64,000 nucleotides of DNA from Blattamonas nauphoetae (taxonomy: Eukaryota > Preaxostyla > Oxymonadida). The stretch covers positions 620,001-684,000 of the forward strand of contig JARBJD010000005.1 of NCBI GenBank assembly GCA_033064195.1. Reading direction: 5' to 3'. This document shows, piece after piece, positions 13,001-21,418 of this stretch. Within the stretch, counting starts at the first letter, position 1, and every line of letters begins with the position of its first letter. Position numbers and translations under genes: made by a program. The notes beneath the pieces were generated by a model, which saw nothing but the letters and a program-made list of their open reading frames with translations, was not told the DNA's origin and ran no database searches.

Positions 13001-14667
13001 CGACCACACAGACCGAGGACACTCCTGCCCTCACCCAGACTCACGTTCAGATCCTCGCGCTCTCTCGGTCACTGTGCGACGAGCTCCGGAATACCTTCAA
13101 CCCGCAGACGTCGTCGGCCGAGGCGCGGCATCCAGACTATGCCGAGGCCACGCTGATTGCGATGGGCAAGAACGGGTTCTTCGAGCGGTGGAAGATGGTG
13201 CACGTGCCTCAGTTTGAGTCTCATGCGACGCAGCCAGTGGACGAGGAGGAGACTGGGCTGATGGACAAGGAAGACGTCAACGCGATTGATAAGACAGGGC
13301 GAGGACCAACGCTCTCCTCCCCGCCCATCCAGAGACAGTTCATCTTGGACACCGCCAGCTCCGAGTTCAAACTGTTCTCGTTCCTCCTGGACTTCGTGAT
13401 CACCCATCACACGAAGTCATACAAGCAGAAGGCAGCAGCTGGTGTCATCAGTCGGAAATCGATGGACAAGTTCCACTTTTCGAACCCGACGCAGCTCTGC
13501 CAGTTCCTGCAGCAGATGTCGAAAGCATGTCCATCCCTGCTTTCGATTATGAAAGGCCGGTTTGCGGCCAGTTTTGATTTCGAGCCAAGAGTGGAGTTGT
13601 TTGGGTATTGGAACGGGGGTTTAGTGGAGAGAGAAGAAGACAGGCTCCGGGCGAGGGAGAGGAGTGTTGAGAACGGAGAGGAGAGTCACTTTCATTATCA
13701 TCGGATAGTTACGCTTGCGTTTGCCCCTTCGCTTCCTCTTCTCAGCTGGGATGCGGAATGCGAGGGATGTGTTCGACCGCAGTGTGTGGAGCAGGACGAT
13801 CTGAGACGCACGCAGCTCGCTGGAGACTTTGACGAAGACAAGACAGCCGAGGCGTTTCTTTATATGTTCAACAAACCACTTGTCGCTGAATTCGTCACCT
13901 TCTTCACAACAGAACGGATGACTGCGATGGAAAAGCAGGGTCTGTGGACGGAATCATGCAGCCAGCAGCCTGACGTGGATGCCAGCTCGACAGCACCATT
14001 CCTCGCCACCATTCTGCTTCTCCACTCAGAATACGCCAAGCTGGCCGAAGCAGCTTTGCACAAGTCCCGCAACGGCGAGCACACCCACCTTCTGCACGTC
14101 CTGTGCCTCGCTGTCCAATTGGCCGCTCGAGAATACCAAAAGAACGTGGAAAGACAGCGACGGTTCAACGGCTGGGGTTTCAAGCACTTACAGACCCACG
14201 TTTTGGAGTGCCAGCCAGCAGTGTCGATGTTGGTTCTGATTTGGACAGTGATGAACAGGCTCGAGACAGAGCAACCCACAACACTTGCTGTGTCGATTCT
14301 TTTCTCGTTTGTCACCAGTCCTTCTGCTCTGACAACAGTTGCCTCTTTTGCGCTGATCTCGTTGATGACACATCGACTGAACGACCTCTTCAAATCCGAC
14401 ACCCTTCACTCTCGCGGAACTGCGTGCCAGTTCTCGAGAACTCTGGGGGTCCCCACAAAGGCAATCACAAGTCGTGTTTTGGACGGATTGTTGGAGCGGA
14501 GGACGAGTCCGGATGTGAGCTGGGGTGTCGAAGCGGTGGCACAATTGGTGCTCACACGGGAAGATGTGTTCGAGGGCCAGTCTTTTGTGAACTTTAGGGA
14601 ACAGTGCAGAGAGTTTGATAGGAAAAGGACAAAGACAGAACTGGGAGAGTTACCAGCAGAAAACTGA
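7051..14667 (+). CDS. Giant protein with NOT1/CNOT1-type MIF4G domain
   Basis: A single open frame of 2,538 codons. Residues about 45-280 match the CAF1-binding MIF4G domain of NOT1, the scaffold of the CCR4-NOT deadenylase. The most telling stretch is around residues 185-270: IGHFIGQYIIAKNRTIP, then ELDLRNVLLLGYQTG, then PWTRSILIVLAEM. This parallels the human CNOT1 order LGHWLG..AKNKPI, then LDVKSLLLEAY, then PW..I..VLAE. The rest is long helical sequence with an acidic coiled coil near residues 1785-1815. I could not place the CNOT9-binding or C-terminal NOT1 domains with confidence. If it is NOT1, the N-terminal half of the usual protein is missing or sits on exons I did not find. Expected role: scaffold for mRNA deadenylation in the cytoplasm. 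The alternative is an unrelated MIF4G protein. Confidence 0.55.
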   Translation: MKRSTIRKRSNPPNTSLGLTPTNLPTGAILEEASHIITSSNSQAVVFRGFSDEKIVFPNLNRQARIKKLLNSLSEGNLTETARTLFTTVLNSSFYEAYFAKLIVFTRILREENNTSLYTQLLSTEAPPSLRKYVEVETFRAARALLNAPFKNVPSSSPLHLCTTDEDQPYAGNDEKKQLRIIGHFIGQYIIAKNRTIPRSELDLRNVLLLGYQTGRLTITLPFICTVMSYFPQSLAFNDIKQPWTRSILIVLAEMNTFPLIDTLKFKLQELEDSLSASSDFQVTQQKTEKTDFTLQSFLENTPTPPQLLFYYFFHPIASNPDYVQPDAVSFFFQRGCHQFTPYHVHSIKTSYPHSLPVAISAEHLSKMVMNSHPVYIHCTEKFPQFRIGIDLFDPSYPSSHRAIDSLLEHVSSSPNVIPSPNSLELLESLLNDLPTPVHHISSYSHLLPTSQQFLRDEIHLRSYDRFLLLFHDLANTVFRYVCEKVFKLLSFYSASIIFHDAAFSLTADPNTFTRLSEHISTHKTDPATDFENLKKLVSAAAECQCALLAYPFAIEYLDTRMMFKMRTTLSEDVNVKVREYKSNISDQELNQVLDEVSRVVIDSLLDDVAYSFVDCVTQQVMQALDLFIVEELNVRQRALTFFGNEQGRILLSSLRIFNVLAWTHRYPEENICLSYGDLNLSHLLLIDDHLQRPGMEFLSCPTNATVYPNVRPLFSKKKEFAVVPHAVKEVDERTKILLTHLSFFLPHFPKSSPQRTLSLDNLPPSLLHALGSPIIRDACGLGFSQMFLEWRDTAGLKEAVEKLKSSTAKMFTIALRHPSPEPLINHLLLFSRRQFTDFLNEQASSIQQRYDSFLFQFDFKILLFSYSVAKYAAAVTDLKLVQLEKKMQAEYGLCDPNSLEVNVTRTRQDLQTFQRAKQVEDTVTMQNCMRTLWHRSFSATTSSQHYPMSVLEKCESILEATIRKERINIQRASNELKMIIVLLGKTHQKVACEAIMKLEMNYSNLLSNKLVHNNNPLVTPPAYVLAYHSLATQLLHNTLIRLSTQFTHFLVNASVPVMAVNHNIFQADISSQLKPLMPFNDPSLAPTKNHDPTMNPLFANISWVTRQDEAQLLQTHRRVFSQLSSSYDTKQDQQDLCTQMNRNQSRLIDQTLTACETPAESNSFNPPFLKTLQKQIIKTSEAESNLTPPEGDLFFAPAFLHLSAQLTFQKDGFPQSLLEMDFSNPKQSYSPLSMILASTFPSLETFPEEARKMITDTVVQCLHLISQTSTPYGLEGTTLGLMRALLTLPVQRNTSFPVNPRFVNMLRTPFPVEQTKGGPQILSQAPTPLSFLTRHPADYIRTPIKPFLSNFVISSQSSVHITRQQYAIIAQSIFNVLVNGLADAESIVSMLRVYLLLLMKTAFFITPRTEGKTYTIEKNEYLRSSSLSDLFAKIEANKHLPKQIESLVTLAKNERSDTQIAIEGFGLGGFLVRDGEFLSVVNENEETADVTESAVVVNCDTVDTFLAILNISIELAAQIVESSLATSTSPTVSPSVPKEHDSVFRPAPPDHPLVKPCQQLLDVLFVIRTEWNNISPFISGVILHKERNTAQMTREALKQAITFINAKDIVLTASFHALPFSLQSIRKVTDELGDPSDTAGRVFNLVQSNMKCLSRLMEKSTPLFKQRDRITLFVPRAEQGDRSSPPSDSPEAKTENLTSGAEAAITSITKHEIQLLSLFRPGQTSGEEAIKFHAAIATGIRQMYLFERALLENRPRPGAKEIMTNFFHINIQKLVETWANQEKDVEEREENHLKGKELDEEADVEEKVKIREKAKEEERAVMMSDFMQQMIQRQFLDRNQTTTASIQLMSILVNQLQSAQAKVVTRKPLLEDPIFLVLTEVFRRTVMYHLEGIDDPAETDQCLVKPLLAYINNTIRCILWQHVSKQVRQEMAKVVETLMSFVEQEVRKRLPVVNAKCHQRRMIRWVVAEDGVSKDFFVSQVDSTTQTEDTPALTQTHVQILALSRSLCDELRNTFNPQTSSAEARHPDYAEATLIAMGKNGFFERWKMVHVPQFESHATQPVDEEETGLMDKEDVNAIDKTGRGPTLSSPPIQRQFILDTASSEFKLFSFLLDFVITHHTKSYKQKAAAGVISRKSMDKFHFSNPTQLCQFLQQMSKACPSLLSIMKGRFAASFDFEPRVELFGYWNGGLVEREEDRLRARERSVENGEESHFHYHRIVTLAFAPSLPLLSWDAECEGCVRPQCVEQDDLRRTQLAGDFDEDKTAEAFLYMFNKPLVAEFVTFFTTERMTAMEKQGLWTESCSQQPDVDASSTAPFLATILLLHSEYAKLAEAALHKSRNGEHTHLLHVLCLAVQLAAREYQKNVERQRRFNGWGFKHLQTHVLECQPAVSMLVLIWTVMNRLETEQPTTLAVSILFSFVTSPSALTTVASFALISLMTHRLNDLFKSDTLHSRGTACQFSRTLGVPTKAITSRVLDGLLERRTSPDVSWGVEAVAQLVLTREDVFEGQSFVNFREQCREFDRKRTKTELGELPAEN

Positions 14668-14796
14668 TGTGAATCGAGAAGGACTTTGTCATTTGCATAT
14701 CTCTTCGTCATTGAAGACCTAATTCAGTGTAATTGTCGATTATTTTATAAAATGTGGAGTGGAGAATCTGAATATCGAGTCAAATGAATTGATACT

Positions 14797-15458
14797 TTAA
14801 TCTTCGTCTTCTCCCTCGTCCTTTGATTCTTTGTGGTGTTTCTTTGATTTCTTGTGCTTCTTTTTGTCTTTTTTGTGATGCTTTTTCTTTTTCTTGTCCT
14901 CTTTCTCTGGTTTTTCCTCTTGTTCACTCTCTTCATCACCAGACTCGGCAAATGATGCTGATGAAAGATCGAGTGTACACTGTTCACTTAAACAAGTCTT
15001 CCATGCAGCACTAACCTACAAAGTAGCACAATAAATGAGTATTAAGGACGGAACCTCGGCGAATTGATACGGGAGGCAATGATTCAGGCATTTCACTTGA
15101 ACTGAAGAATTGGCGTTTCCCATGACGTCCCCAAGGCAAAGTGCGTAACATCCATCCGTGACTAAACAAATAAAGGAGAGAAAATGCAACCGTGTGAGAG
15201 TTGTTGGATGTAGACTGAGAGGCATGCTGAGACACATTGCTGTTCAGGAACTGATTCGGTTTGTTGTGTTTCTTCTGCTTGAGGAGTTATCCTTGTTCTG
15301 ATGAAGTGTGGTTGTTCAGATGAGGGATGATATTGTTGGACTGGCGGAGGAAATTGCGGAGTATAACGAGGTGGGGATGGTTGATGTTGTTGTCGCCAAT
15401 TCTCTGGAAAAGAACACTGTTGCGCAAAGCAAAATGTTAAAAGGTGTACCAAAAGCAT
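14797..15458 (-). CDS. Small secreted-type Cys-containing protein, 3 exons
   Basis: Exons 15458-15191, 15161-15055 and 15015-14797 give a 197-residue protein. Introns are 29 nt (15190-15162) and 39 nt (15054-15016), GT-AG, and both keep the frame. The first 14 residues look like a short signal peptide (MLLVHLLTFCFAQQ). A Gln/Pro-rich spacer follows, then a Cys-containing segment (residues about 73-135) with CVSAC, YALCLG, KCLNHCLP and CLSEQC spacings. The tail is acidic, then Lys/His-rich. The paired cysteines suggest a disulphide-linked extracellular or lumenal domain; I do not recognise the family. The highly charged tail is odd for a secreted protein. The two frame-preserving introns are the main support for the model. 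Confidence 0.6.
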
Positions 15459-15825
15459 GATTCTTATGGAAAAAGTCCTTGCAAATCAGCGATTCGGTTG
15501 ACACGTGTCATGATCGCGTCGAATGGGAGAACGACATGAGGAGATATTGAGCGTCGAATTGACGTATGGAAACTACCATGCGAACGATTTCAGAGAGAAA
15601 ACCGGACTAGAAACAGTTAAGTGAGAAGAGTTGCGAGTTGATGATGATCAAGCCATCAGATCTTTCTTTTGTGTCTGGAGATGAACAATCCATTTTCATT
15701 GATCGTATTGTCTCTTTTTCCTCTCTTCGCGAGGCCATTTGTTGAACTGTCGCCAGAAATTCACGATCTGAGGACCTTTCTGGAAAAGGAAAAAAAAAGG
15801 AAACAAAAACACCCAACAAACGACA
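15459..15825 (+). other. 5' region of beta-helix gene with a signal-peptide-like frame
   Basis: At 15681 a frame opens with an N-terminus like a signal peptide (MNNPFSLIVLSLFPLFARPF). It runs in a different frame from the downstream beta-helix gene. A run of eight A lies between them at about 15789-15796, and dropping one A would join the frames without a stop. So the true start of the 15826 gene may be here. The remainder (15459-15680) shows nothing I can support. Confidence 0.4.
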
Positions 15826-18594
15826 ATGGAGTCAATGATATTCCCAAGCGGACACTTCATTGGGAACAATGTGAGCCTCACATCAACATCATGTTGGTTT
15901 GTTGGAACCAATTCAACGATGAGATTAACGCCGAACCAAGATTGTTCCAATCATGGGAAGAGCCCTCTAAAAGACCCAGAATCGTCAGAAAATGGAGGAT
16001 TCGCATGGATACTAGATTTGGTGAACAGCTCATTGTGTTTGGAACTCTGGACACTGGACTCTTCAGAAATGAAATCATCGATCTGTTTTCTGTCTTCGTC
16101 TGAACTGGAGATTTCAGAGAACACGATCATTTCGAATGCGGACTGTTCCCCAATTATTGTTTGTGGAGACAGGACGGGTGAGGGATCATGGATTGGTCTC
16201 TCACGCTGTTCTCACATCTCGTCGACGACAATTCTTCACCCATTTGTTGAGTTGGCCATTGGATCAAAATTGTGTGATTACTCCGCACTCTCTGTTCGTG
16301 GAACATCACTTTTGTTGCAGGACAAATCGCTGGTGTTGGGAACTGGACCGCTATTCTCATTCGAGTTCTCGCCGAACTTGGACACCAGATCCACCCATCC
16401 AACATCCTGCATGTTTGACACACTGCTGATTTCGAGTGATTTGGCGAATATGAGCAGCCCTGGGAATCCGTCGGACGAGATGGCTGGCCGATGTGCAAAT
16501 CGCCAAGAACTGATTGGCTGCAGTGTCTCGCACTGCACAAACCATCAACATGGTACCGCAATGATGGACCTTGCCTTGTGCGGTGATTGTTACTGCCTCA
16601 ACTCGTCGTTTGCCAGTTGTGTTCGATCAAGAAATGCCATTCTGAACCAAACAGGCAAGGCGTTCACCCAAGGCGACCGATTCAGTGCCCAGGCCGACAC
16701 CACAGGACACTTCACGCGCTGCACGTTCAGCGACATGACAGTGCAGGGTTACGAAAACGAGGGAGGCTCCGCGATTCTGTTCCGCGTCGTCAAATCATCT
16801 CTCAACGTCACACTCTGCGCCTTCCACAACTGCACCTCAACTGCCTCCGGCAACGACGGCGGGGCAGTTGCGTATTATTCCAACTCCCCCGCCAACCCGC
16901 CCTTCACTCTGTCGCAGTCGGTCTTCACCCACTGTGCCACCACTTTCGCAAATGAACGGTCGAGTGGAGGAAGCGTGCTCGCCGACACCAACTCTATCTG
17001 CCACACAACAATCACCGACTGTGTGTTCGAGAACAGCGTCGCAGCTGGTTCTGCTGGCGCGGTTTACACTGGCCACGTGCACCTGACACTCGCCAACACT
17101 CTCTTTCGGAAGTGCTCGTGTGGGTTCTTCGGAGGCGCGCTCAGAATGGCAGACACGAACGATGTGAATGTGTCGCACTGTGCATTCAGGGAGTGTTCGA
17201 GTGGGCTGTCGTATTCTGAGGCGAAGGACGTGTCGTATGATTATCGGATGGATGGGAAGATTGGGCCGTCGTACTTTGAGTTCTGTGACTCGACGTCTGG
17301 TGAGCCGAACGTGTATTCCGAAAAGAAGGGAAATTCGTCGTCGAGTTGGGTTCCGCAAGTGAGTCGGAAAACAGCAATCAGACAGGTGCGCATCTCGTCC
17401 ACGGAGAATGCGATGAAGATGAAGATCACAGCCAACGATGCGCTTTTGGGGTCGATGAGTGTGCTGCTGGACGGAGCGAATGTTGCTCGCCTCGTCCACG
17501 TTCGCTTTGGCCAGTCATCAACCGCAAGCACGACAGGCGAAGTCGAGGTTGTGACAGGCTCCTCATCGTTCCTCCCTTCGTATGTGTCTTTTCGGGTGAG
17601 GAGCGTGGGACTTGTGGGTTGGGATTTCACACCGAGCATATTCTCAGTCGAGGCCACGCTGACTGACAACATGGATTGTGTGATCGAACTGTTCGGGACG
17701 AATCTGCCACCCTTCTCGTCACTTGGTCTGCACTTCTTCGATTCCAACGGAAACTTAAACGCATACAGAGCAGCACAAAGTCTGAGAATGACACTAAGCA
17801 CAAATTCATCACACAACCACACTTTCCATTTTGGGAAGACATACACAATCGGGGAGATTGTGACAAAAGGCACAGTGTTGGCATCACCCCACGCTCTGTC
17901 GTTCACAGTTCCGATGCCACGTGCTGTCCTCTCGTCGATCTCCACAACTGACCAGAATGGGTTTGTGAGTGTTCAGCTGTTTGGCGAGCATCTTCACTCT
18001 CCTTCGTATGCTGTCACCTTTTCCACCGTCGACGACCAACACCCACCGCACAGAAGGACGTTCACTTTCTCTTCTGTCTCACCAACTGCCCTCGACAGCC
18101 TGTCCATTCTGCTCAGTGAAGAGGAGGACGATTGTCTCCTTCCTGATCGAACATACACCGTGTCAGATGCAGTCTCGTCCAATCAGAACCAGTCAATCCA
18201 TATTTCTGTGCTTCAATTCCAGACACCGGTCGACTTGTTTGGTCCGCGCGATCCAAAGGCGGTGATGTTGGCCTGGCTGGTTCCTGTCATTGTCGTGTCG
18301 TCGCTGGGTCTGATTGGTCTTGTTGTGGGACTCGTCTACTGCGGACTGACAGGGCGATGTCCCTGCTCTCGCCCTTCCTGTCACAGATCTTCCTGTTCTC
18401 GCTCATCTGGGAGTGGAAAAGCGAAGTCGGTGACAGTGTGCTGTGCTCCGAATGATGTGAGGTGCTGCACAGACTGCTGCTTCTGCACATTCATCGTCCC
18501 TAAAATTCATTCTGAGACATCAAAATCCGCCTATCCCAAACCTGCACATGAAGTCAAGACGGTCTATGTCAAGAATCCATACTCTAAAGATTAA
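15826..18594 (+). CDS. Beta-helix, Cys-rich type I membrane protein
   Basis: An open frame of 922 codons. Residues about 220-480 carry right-handed parallel beta-helix repeats of the form C-x-F-x-x-C-x-(A/S)-x(n)-G-G-A/S, seen as CTFSDMTVQG, CAFHNCTSTASGNDGGAV, CVFENSVAAGSAGAV and CAFRECSSG. Later residues (about 560-800) look like Ig-like beta domains. A transmembrane helix lies at about 812-838 (LVPVIVVSSLGLIGLVVGLV), then a Cys/Ser/Arg-rich cytoplasmic stretch and a short tail. Such proteins are usually surface adhesins or sensors; some relatives carry a cytoplasmic kinase, which this one lacks. As annotated the frame has no signal peptide; see the signal-like frame at 15681. Broken copies of its 3' end lie at about 24.0 and 36.3 kb, which makes it the founder, or the sole intact member, of a duplicated block. 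Confidence 0.8.
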   Translation: MESMIFPSGHFIGNNVSLTSTSCWFVGTNSTMRLTPNQDCSNHGKSPLKDPESSENGGFAWILDLVNSSLCLELWTLDSSEMKSSICFLSSSELEISENTIISNADCSPIIVCGDRTGEGSWIGLSRCSHISSTTILHPFVELAIGSKLCDYSALSVRGTSLLLQDKSLVLGTGPLFSFEFSPNLDTRSTHPTSCMFDTLLISSDLANMSSPGNPSDEMAGRCANRQELIGCSVSHCTNHQHGTAMMDLALCGDCYCLNSSFASCVRSRNAILNQTGKAFTQGDRFSAQADTTGHFTRCTFSDMTVQGYENEGGSAILFRVVKSSLNVTLCAFHNCTSTASGNDGGAVAYYSNSPANPPFTLSQSVFTHCATTFANERSSGGSVLADTNSICHTTITDCVFENSVAAGSAGAVYTGHVHLTLANTLFRKCSCGFFGGALRMADTNDVNVSHCAFRECSSGLSYSEAKDVSYDYRMDGKIGPSYFEFCDSTSGEPNVYSEKKGNSSSSWVPQVSRKTAIRQVRISSTENAMKMKITANDALLGSMSVLLDGANVARLVHVRFGQSSTASTTGEVEVVTGSSSFLPSYVSFRVRSVGLVGWDFTPSIFSVEATLTDNMDCVIELFGTNLPPFSSLGLHFFDSNGNLNAYRAAQSLRMTLSTNSSHNHTFHFGKTYTIGEIVTKGTVLASPHALSFTVPMPRAVLSSISTTDQNGFVSVQLFGEHLHSPSYAVTFSTVDDQHPPHRRTFTFSSVSPTALDSLSILLSEEEDDCLLPDRTYTVSDAVSSNQNQSIHISVLQFQTPVDLFGPRDPKAVMLAWLVPVIVVSSLGLIGLVVGLVYCGLTGRCPCSRPSCHRSSCSRSSGSGKAKSVTVCCAPNDVRCCTDCCFCTFIVPKIHSETSKSAYPKPAHEVKTVYVKNPYSKD

Positions 18595-18964
18595 ATGTCT
18601 TATTCAGATGATTCCATGCTCCCCTGTGACAAGCTCATCAAAATAATCTGGTTGGAGGATCAGACATCATTTTGATTTTGGATCTCATTTATCCACCTTT
18701 AAGCGTCTATTTTGCTAAACTGCTTCGAATCATCTGTTCACCTCCAATTCACACCAACACAGAAGTGGTTATGACGAGAGAGAATCCGAAACACACGAAT
18801 CGAACAGTCACGTGCTCCGACTTGAGATGCACAGAGGTTGAGTCAAGAAGAGTGGTGGTGCATGCACTGAACCTTTCTCGTTGTCATTATTCTGTGACAA
18901 ACAGGCTCATAAAGTGTTCATGATGACCGTTTGTGACGTGAGATTCGATGTTGACGATTCATTT
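18595..18964. repeat. Duplicated intergenic block (copy 1)
   Basis: No gene. From about 18676 to 18960 the sequence is closely repeated at about 24379-24725, including ctcatttatccac, taagcgtctgttttgctaaa and the 3' flank of the ARM/HEAT-like gene. The repeat shows that the segmental duplication includes the convergent space between the beta-helix gene and the minus-strand gene, not only the coding exons. Confidence 0.7.
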
Positions 18965-21073
18965 CTAATACCACAACCAAATATATCTCGAAGCCGTCCG
19001 GATTACCTGATTCATTCCAATGGCAATGTTCAAATGCTCGAGAGATATGAATGGCACACGTGGCGTCGACCAGGCTTCGAGTGCATCGTCAAGTCCTGCT
19101 TGTCGGAGTCTCTCTGCCCTCTTCTTCCATCGCGTTTTCTCCTTCGTTCTCATCCTCTCGTCTCCTTCCATCGTATGCAATCTCTCTCCCAAAGTCTTCT
19201 TGTTTGTCATCTCCACCAACCACCCCACTTCCCACTCTTCTCTTCCTGTCTCCACATCCTTCCCTTCTTTGTGAAGTTCCTTCTCCAGTCTCATGACGTG
19301 TTTAAGAATCAGACTCAACTGGTTGACGAAGACATCGGAAGGTGCAGAAAGGTATTCGGCACGTTGGAAGACAAACAGCAGGTATCGCTTTGCCGGAACC
19401 ACAACTCGATTGAACTGCAGAAGTGGCTCAAACGGACGCTCTTCTGTTGTCAGATATTGTGGAGTGGTGCCACGAGTCATGTCCGAAATGAGGGAGAGGA
19501 GGTGATCGTGGAACGCTCGATTGGCGAGTGGGACAGTTGTCGGCTGAACACGCGTGAGTACTCGCTCGATCATGTTCTCCTTCAGAAAGACGAAGACCGC
19601 GTGGGAGGACGAGGGGCCTTTGTTTGTGTGGCTGAGGAGAGACGTCAGAAGATTCGTGTTGAGTTGTTGACTGGTGCACTCGATCAGCGAGAACATGTCT
19701 GATCCATCCGCAAATGCTGACTCGACAGCTGGATGGAGAACCTTCATCGACGTGTCGAGTGAGCGTGTGATGATCTTCCATGACATTGTCAGCACTGAGT
19801 TGATCGTCGCTCTCAATCCCTCCTTCTGGTTGGCTGGGATGTTGGCAACGTGCGATGGGAGATCAAGACATGTTGTGATGGCTGATTTGACGAGAGAGAA
19901 GAATCTCTGAGTGATCAAGACCTTCGACGAGAATGAGGGAGAAACAAGACAGACTTCAATCATGGATGGTTGGTACTCCTTTCCCAGATAGTCAAGCAAG
20001 CTGAGTCCACTCGCCAGAAATGCTGAAATGTGTCTGATTTGGTCGATTGTTGATTCGTCGACCAACATGTTGGGTTGTGTCGTTGAATCAGCGAGGAGTG
20101 AGTGGAGTCGGGAAAGATGGTCGGAGAGAGTCTCGATGAGCCGTTCGGTGAACATGACAGGATTGTCAGGCGGGCCAGCGAGGGTGAAGAGGAGTGTGTG
20201 GCCAGCCAGAAATGAAGCTGCGATTTCTCGTCGGCGGGCGTGTCTGTCGAGCGACTGGCAGACGAGTGTGAGGACGGTGGTGTCGGGAGAGAACATGATC
20301 GCTGCCAGACTCTCCAAGAAGAGCTGCGACAGGCCGCTGTCCTCAATCTCTTCCAGCGTCGCGCGGAATGAGGCTTCGTGGCGAGAGAGGAAGGCGGAAG
20401 AGGAGCGAGGCGTGGACATCATCAGCCGAAGGCACTTCCCGATCTGGGAGAAGAAAGAGAGGAAAAAACACAGACTGCTGTTCGGACATGCTCGTTTCTG
20501 GTCGGGACGAATCGCACGAGGAGGGAGGATGGGATCGACGATTCACAGATGCGAACATTGTCATCCTCTGATGACATCCCTGCACAACACAAGCACATTT
20601 CAGAACAGAATGAACAAGCACAACAAAACCACACCAAACCGCAGCAGCAGTTTTGGGAGAGAGAGCTGAAGAACGATCTCGAAAAGAGGAGCAAACAGAA
20701 CAATTCGAGGGAGGCATCTTTTCGCACAACTGTTCAAAAATCTGAATTGGAGCATGTTTCAACACTGCTTTAAGACCCCAGTCGGTTTCTGAGATGATCA
20801 CAAACAATGACATCGAGCTGATTGAATGAGATTGATCAAACCAGAAGCTACGACGGAGAGAACGTCCAGAGTCGTCATTGTCAGGCTGTTGGATCATCGC
20901 AGGAAATGTCTACGAGAAGTTTCACAAGAGTCTGAATGAATTCAAGTTCATTCAGAAAAGATAGAACAGACTGTTTGCTCGGTCTCTTTATCATCTTTAC
21001 AAGGATGTTCAGGGGAGACAGTTTCGCTTATTGGATTCAAGACGGGATCGTTCGATGTATACTCAGAAGACAT
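18965..21073 (-). CDS. ARM/HEAT-like protein, copy 1, probably disrupted
   Basis: Paralogue of the gene at 24726-27071, with the same exon plan. The start is at 21073, short 5' exons follow, then one large 3' exon at 20443-18965 (493 codons). Compared with copy 2, exon 2 has a 1-nt deletion near 20884 followed by a 1-nt gain near 20833. Frame is lost over about 50 nt with an immediate TGA, then regained. The big exon also lacks about 79 residues present in copy 2. The rest is intact, with a highly charged C-terminal helix (TRWKKRAERLRQAGLDDALE). No catalytic motif is seen and the function is unknown. Either the 5' part is decaying, or translation begins at the internal Met-Met at 20422 and gives 485 residues. 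It lies downstream of kinase-HECT copy A on the same strand. Confidence 0.55.
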
Positions 21074-21418
21074 GGCCGTTCAGACCCGGGATCACGAACG
21101 GACAACTGACGCAAAAGGCTTTTGGGTTGGATCGTAGAATTGCTCTTCTTTTCACGATAATCTGCTTGTAACTTTCAAGTATACATGATAGTCTCCCATA
21201 AAATCAATCACTTCCAGATAAAAGGTTGTATTGGAGGGTTGGAGAGAGTTAGACTGTCCTTGAAATCCACGATTCAATGAATAAGAGGAGCATGGAAAAG
21301 GATAGAATTACGATCACCAAGATTTAGTAATTATTGTTGATGGGAGGTGGTGAGATGAGACAAAGCAATCTGAGAAGTGAAACAAAAGAGTGTGAGAAGT
21401 GAGAAAAGGGACGAACGG
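21074..21418. other. Intergenic space between array genes (copy 1)
   Basis: This 345-bp gap lies between the end of kinase-HECT copy A and the start of the ARM/HEAT-like copy 1, both on minus. It closely matches 27072-27443 in the next block, sharing ttattgttgatgggaggtgg and the run of gaagtg motifs before the HECT stop. It should hold the 3' UTR of one gene and the promoter of the next. No specific motif can be named. Confidence 0.5.
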
